DNA of 64,000 nucleotides from contig VDCT01000089.1 of NCBI GenBank assembly GCA_009763385.1, forward strand, positions 372,001-436,000. Reading direction: 5' to 3'. The position numbers were made by a program, and so were the translations under genes. The notes beneath the pieces are model-generated. The model was given only the letters and a program-made list of their open reading frames with translations, searched no databases and was not told the origin of the DNA. Below, piece after piece: positions 58,947 to 64,000 of this stretch. This DNA is from Coix lacryma-jobi var. lacryma-jobi (Eukaryota; Streptophyta; Magnoliopsida; Poales; Poaceae). Numbering within the stretch: position 1 is the first letter of the stretch; each line of letters begins with the position of its first letter.

Positions 58947-58959
58947 AAGGGGGAAGGGC
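58947..58959 (+). other. Polypurine tract of the plus-strand Del-like element
   Basis: AAGGGGGAAGGGC directly before TGTAACACCCC of the 3' LTR. Confidence 0.85.
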
Positions 58960-59022
58960 TGTAACACCCCAGGTGTTCGCCGTCAGTTAAGCTGTCAGTT
59001 GAGCGCGGACTTGGTATATCAA
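58960..59022 (+). repeat. 3' LTR stub of the plus-strand Del-like element
   Basis: The first 63 bases match the 5' LTR start except for a short duplication around GTCAGTT, then break off after TATATCAA where the next LTR is inserted. Confidence 0.85.
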
Positions 59023-62000
59023 TGTGGCAGAACCTCCCATTAATGTGGCCCACCCGCACACGTCATCGTCTCCCCGAGCCCTAATGACTATGCGCATGTA
59101 CCACATCACTGGAAAGAACTGTCGGGTGTCCCCGGGAGAACCCCGAATCATCCACGAGTTACAGGATCATCTTGTCTTCGGGTGGAATAATTACAACATT
59201 ACAACAGTTGATACAAAATACGTCGGGGTGCGGAAGCAAGAGAGACAGACTTTACAAAATCATGAATAAGTTACTTTTTACATAAATATAACCGGTATTG
59301 CGGAAGCAGAATAGTATTACAGAACCACACTTAGGTGGAGCACCTAAGTTGGAGAGGATGAACAACCAGATCACGTCAAGCCCACTGACTTGATCATGAT
59401 CAACATCACCTATTAGAAACCTGCAACAGGGGTTAACAAACCCTGAGTACGGTCGATACTCAGCAAGACTTATTCGTCAACAGAAAAGACTTCAGGGTCA
59501 TGCTGGTTTGGGTAGGCTCAATAGTATTTTTCATTTGCATAAAAGCTTACTAAAGTAATCCTAGATCCAAATTTTACTTAATCATATAAGTACTTGGTAA
59601 GAACTGAAAGTGAACACTAGTGAAAGGTCATTATCATTCTTTCTTAAACCAGTTCCATTTTTATTCTACGGTGCGGGTCGGAAGATTGAGTCTCCTTAAC
59701 CGAGGAGCACGACGATTCGAACCGATTAAACCAGATCTGGTAGTTTTCCACGATCATACGATATATGTAGACCCTAGATCACACATAAACCAACCCCAGC
59801 CTCGGATCCTCCAAACAAGACCGGGTCTGCGCCACCCGAGAGTACTTGTACACCTCCAATCCGGGACTTTGACCCACGAGGGTAGCTAGTACTCCCGCCA
59901 TCTCTCCACTCCCAGTGCGCGATTAGCCGTTCTCATTTAAGAACCACCAAGGTAGGGCTTACCGTAGCATATGATCGGTACTTCATAGTTTCTCAATCTA
60001 GCAGGCCAACAACGGTTAATCCTATTCCGACACATCCGGGTCACCCTACACCAACCCAAGGTTCGATGCATGTGCTCGTCTGGCCTTAACCATCATTATT
60101 TCTCATCATCATTCCAAAACGATAAGTATCAAAACATTTTTCAAAAGCTTCATAAAGCAGGGCTAAGCATTTCTATCATTTGCATAAAGCAGGTATCAAG
60201 GAATGATATATTGATAACAAGGTTGGTCATGCATCAACAGGTTTAAAGCATTTATTTGATAAACATTTTATGCATCAGGTTATCGAAAGTAAGTGTAATT
60301 GTAAATCCAAGGAAAGGGTTAAATGAACCGGGGCTTGCCTTCGTTGCAGGGAAAACTAGGATCCAAGAATGATCCACAAAGGTTAGTTCCTTCGTTTAGA
60401 AGATAAGTCTTCTCGACGAAGCTTGTCCAACAAGAATCTCCTCCCGAGGCTTGTTCGACAAGGGTGATCACCAACGCTTGATCAACACGACTCCAACACT
60501 CTCGGATACTACACGTAGATAAATGATGTATGCTTTAGTATGATGCCATGGGATGCATGCTAAGGTGCAAGACAATTCAAAAGTAAAACAGAAGATAACA
60601 CGAGATAAGGAAAGTCGAGTACAACTTTCCTTCGCGGTAAAGTTGCAAACCAACACCACCAACTTGCAACTTACTAACTAATATTCCTAGCTATACATAC
60701 AACTTCCACCAAGCACCTTTAGGAAGATAATTAAGGATGGCTAGGGTTCATTAAACATCACTCAAGCCATAGAATCACAAGATGAGATATGTCCAATGGT
60801 CTTCAAACAATAATCCAAAGTCACACAAGATGTAAACACTGTTGCCCACACTTTGGACAGATTACATGTTCTATACTAAACAAGCCATAACTAGAGCTAC
60901 CAAAAACCAAAAGGGGTGATCCTAGACAATTTGAAAATCTTATCAAATTTTCTACAAACTTCCTAATATCACCCAAAGTTGATTTTATAGGAAAACTAGA
61001 TCAAACAGTTGGGACAAACATTTCTGTCCAGAATTAGGACAGATTTGATCACCCAACTTTAAACAGCTATAACTGGAGCTCTGGGTCACCAAAAAGGATG
61101 GTTCTTAACAATCTAGAAAGCTTATGAAAAACCCTAAAATTTTCCTATTATCTCCAACAGGTGGTTTTCAACCTAAAAGGCTCAAACAGCTCAAAACCTC
61201 AGATCTGTCCAAAAGGTAGGGCAGATCTGACTCGCTGTCTCATAAAAACCATAACTTCTAATCTAACAGGCCTAAAATCATGAAATTTTAGGACAAGCTA
61301 GATACAGAAGTTAACTACAACTTTTGTATATAACTTATTTACAGAAAACATAAACTTAATTATGAAAACAGTCCATTACTGAGGATTGATCCAGCAACTA
61401 TACTAACAAAAGGCATTTAAACTTAAAGACATTATTTAATCTACAACATGCCACTCATGATCAACTAAAAACATGAAACATAAACAGCAAACAACAAATT
61501 ACCAAAGATACAAGATTAGTCATAACTTTTATAAACAATTAATTACCTAATTATTCAAATAAAACTCTTTTAATCATTTCTTTATTAACAAGGCATAAGA
61601 AAAAGAGTTAAATTGAAACTTGTCAAAATGAGCCCAAACTTTTTGAGATGATTCATAATATAAAATAACAGTATCAAAATAAATATCTCAATTTTTGAAC
61701 AAACATATAAACCTGCAGAATTAATTCAAACTATAAACATTTAAATGCTTAAATAAAGCATAGGAAATAAGAATAAAATTTATTTTCTCCAACAGAGCTC
61801 AAAATTTTTTTGTGAAGATACATTTTCAGCTAAAAACAGCTACAAAAAAATAGTTTCATGATTTTTGGATATGTAAATAAGCCTACAAAAATCATCAAAG
61901 TCCATTTATTAATTAAAAGTCATATTTAGAACAGTTTCCAAATTTATTCAAAACTCAAGTTTTATATTTTTCTTAAATATCAGGCAGCTTGAGAAAGCTA

Positions 62001-62428
62001 CACAAAAATTTTCACAATTTTAGGCAGCTTCCTATAAAAAGATATCAAAAAGACAAAACCTAATACTATTCATTCATAACAGAAAAAGGAAAAACCACTC
62101 TAACTCTTACTGGGTTCGGCCCAGTTCAACCCACGACATGCTGACTACCCTGAGCCTCAGGCCTCAGCCTCAGCCTCAGTCTCCTTCTCCGACTCGCCCG
62201 AGGCCAGCGCGTCAGCCTCACTTCTTCTTTCTCCGACAGCGGGACTAGGCTGTCAGGCCTTCCTTCTCCGCCTCACCGAGACCAGCGTCCGGCTAGCTTG
62301 ACCGACCGCGCGGATCGATGACCGGCCGATGATCTCTCCACTGGCGAAGTCTCCGGTGACGGCGAGGGTCGCAACGACTTCGGCTTGACTTCGCGCACCT
62401 ATTCCACCCTTTACCCGGCCTCGCCCTG
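59023..62428 (-). repeat. Del/Tekay-like LTR, minus strand, truncated
   Basis: Starts TGTGGCAGAACC, the inner end of the family in reverse. No primer site lies to its left, so this is the outer boundary of a 3' LTR or a solo LTR. It is about 3.4 kb long and has a GC-rich block at 62100-62428 where the next copy interrupts it. Its outer TGTAACACC end is not in the window. Confidence 0.75.
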
Positions 62429-64000
62429 TGTGACGGAACCGCCCAATAATGTGGCCCACTTGCACACGTCATCGTCATAGGGAGCCCAATGACTGTGCAA
62501 ATGAAACACGTTACTGGAAAGATCCGTCGGGTGTCCCCGAGAGGACCCCGAATTACTCACGAGCCACAGGACCATCATCATGAAGGTTGGAATAATTACA
62601 ACATTACAACAGTTGATACAAAATACCATCGGAGTGCGGAAGCAAGATAGATAAACTTTACAAATTATGAAGATGTTACTTTTTACATAAAATAACTGGT
62701 ATTGCGGAAGTAGAGTAGTATGACAGAACCACACTTAGGCGGAGTACCTAAGTTGGAGAAGAGGAACAACCAGATCACGTCAAGCCCACTGACATGATCA
62801 TGATCAACACCACCTAATAGAAACCTGCAACAGGGGATTAACAAACCCTGAGTACTGGGGTACTCAACAAGACTTACCCGACCAAAGAAAAAGTGAGAAG
62901 ACTCAAGAATGAAAGGCTCAGGGTAGTCAAGGTAAGGCTTAAGTATTTTGCAGAAAAAGCATTTTGTAAACCTTGTTTTATTTTGGAAAGATTCAAGTAT
63001 TTTTCATTCTTCATTGTCCAATAAGATTCATTTTACATTTCAAAACATACCTAGTTGAGAACCACTCTCCGTTGACAGTCAGTGACCAAGTCTCCATAAC
63101 CGAGGAGCAACGTTAATCCGGATAAATAATACTCAGCTGAGGATCTCTATCCACACTGCATATGTAGCACCCAAGCTTGCATATGCCAACGTCTACCACG
63201 ATTCCTCCAAGATTGGGCCCGGTCCTACGCCACCCGGAAGTACAGTACACCACTCCTATCTAGGTACGACGACCACGTGGGTACATGCTACTTCCGCCAT
63301 CTCTCCACTCCCCAGTGCGCGGTTTGTCGGTCCAATAAAGGATTCCTCGAGCCAGAGCTTTCCGTAGTATGTGAAATAGTTGCAAGTCTTGGCCAGCAGG
63401 CCCCCATACGGATGGTCCCTACATTTTTCCGCCAGCGACAAGCCACCTCGGACTCTAACCCAAGAGTACAGGTCCTGTCGGTTTTTCAACCCTGTCCCGG
63501 TCGGTGTCAACTGTTGAGTCCCGACTACAACATGACGGCACCGTACGCGCGGACAACCTCTTTCGACAATGACCACCATGCTAGCTAGGCAAGCAGTCAT
63601 CGAACGGGAAGTAAAGCCAAATTCCATATAAGATTCTTTCAGTGATCACACTTTTGAAAATGGCATTTTATTACAAAATCTATAGTATAGCATCACTAAT
63701 TTTGCAAATAGTTTTAAAGCAGGGCTGGTGGATCTTCTGGTGGAGGTAAATAATGCAGGTAATAGGTCATCACACAACTCCTATATCCTAATGCAGTAGT
63801 TTAACTCAAAAGCATTTAAGGAAAACATTTTATAAATCCAAGGAAGGGTTAAATGCACCGGGGCTTGCCTTGAGAGCAAAGAGGGCAGGCTCGAAGGCGG
63901 CAGGGCAGTTGTCGGAACTCGGGGTAGCCTCGGGGACAGGTTCGTCGGCGGCTGCCTCGATCTTGACTCCTTCTTCGGTGGCTATACGATGCAATGATGC
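62429..64000 (-). repeat. Second Del/Tekay-like LTR copy, nested, cut by window end
   Basis: Starts TGTGACGGAACC and parallels 59023 onward (shared AATGTGGCCCAC, GTCGGGTGTCCCCG and AACCCTGAGTAC segments). It lies in the GC-rich block of the first copy in the same orientation. No gene inside; ORFs at 63256-63627 are chance. Confidence 0.75.

Larger units (their letters stand above)
36858..59022 (+). mobile_element. Del/Tekay-like gypsy element without gag or pol
   Basis: Plus-strand element: 5' LTR 36858-53708 (containing Sirevirus 2), primer site 53711-53722, leader, about 4.4 kb without recognisable coding sequence, polypurine tract 58947-58959 and a 63-base stub of 3' LTR. Both LTR starts read TGTAACACCCCAGGTGTTCG. 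The class is judged from the LTR start, primer site and the segment before the tract. It resembles a large non-autonomous derivative. Confidence 0.8.

Overview
The window looks like intergenic, repeat-rich DNA of a grass (Poaceae). Everything recognisable is LTR-retrotransposon: two Ty1/copia elements of the Sirevirus (Ji/Opie-like) kind, Ty3/gypsy elements of Tat-like, Athila-like and Del/Tekay-like kinds, plus their solo LTRs and fragments. I find no host gene, rRNA, tRNA, CRISPR array or bacterial feature. The species cannot be named from this sequence.

Layout. 1-4080: 5' part of a minus-strand Tat-like gypsy element (gag, primer-binding site, 5' LTR), inserted into 4081-7959, the 5' part of a minus-strand Del/Tekay-like element (LTR, leader, and a broken ORF whose N-terminus copies the histone H3 tail). 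7960-11794: 3' end of a second Tat-like element carrying two spliced antisense genes. 11795-34466: Sirevirus 1 (minus strand), split at 14960-24579 by a plus-strand Athila-like gag-protease element with a CCTAT target duplication; the 3' LTR of that element is itself split by an inverted solo LTR of its own family (target duplication CTTAT). 34467-36332: an Athila-like LTR scrap and the gag plus 5' LTR of a third Tat-like element. 36858-59022: a plus-strand Del/Tekay-like element with no recognisable gag or pol, whose 5' LTR contains Sirevirus 2 (39033-50597, near-matching target duplication). 59023-64000: two nested minus-strand Del/Tekay-like LTR copies.

Coding state. Both Sirevirus gag and pol genes are broken by stops and frameshifts. 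The Athila-like gag-protease ORF (17072-18940) is intact, and the antisense gene at 9861-10521 can be spliced into an intact frame. An element lacking its own polymerase would depend on enzymes from related autonomous elements.

Most interesting signals. (1) An element-encoded coiled-coil protein starting with a sequence matching the histone H3 tail at 12 of 16 positions. (2) Arrays of short hairpins in three unrelated element families in which stem arms change in complementary fashion while loops stay similar: Sirevirus U3, Tat-like LTRs, and Del-like leaders. (3) Two structurally parallel antisense genes with GT-AG introns upstream of a gypsy 3' LTR. (4) A series of primer-binding-site-like repeats inside the 3' end of the Athila-like LTR.
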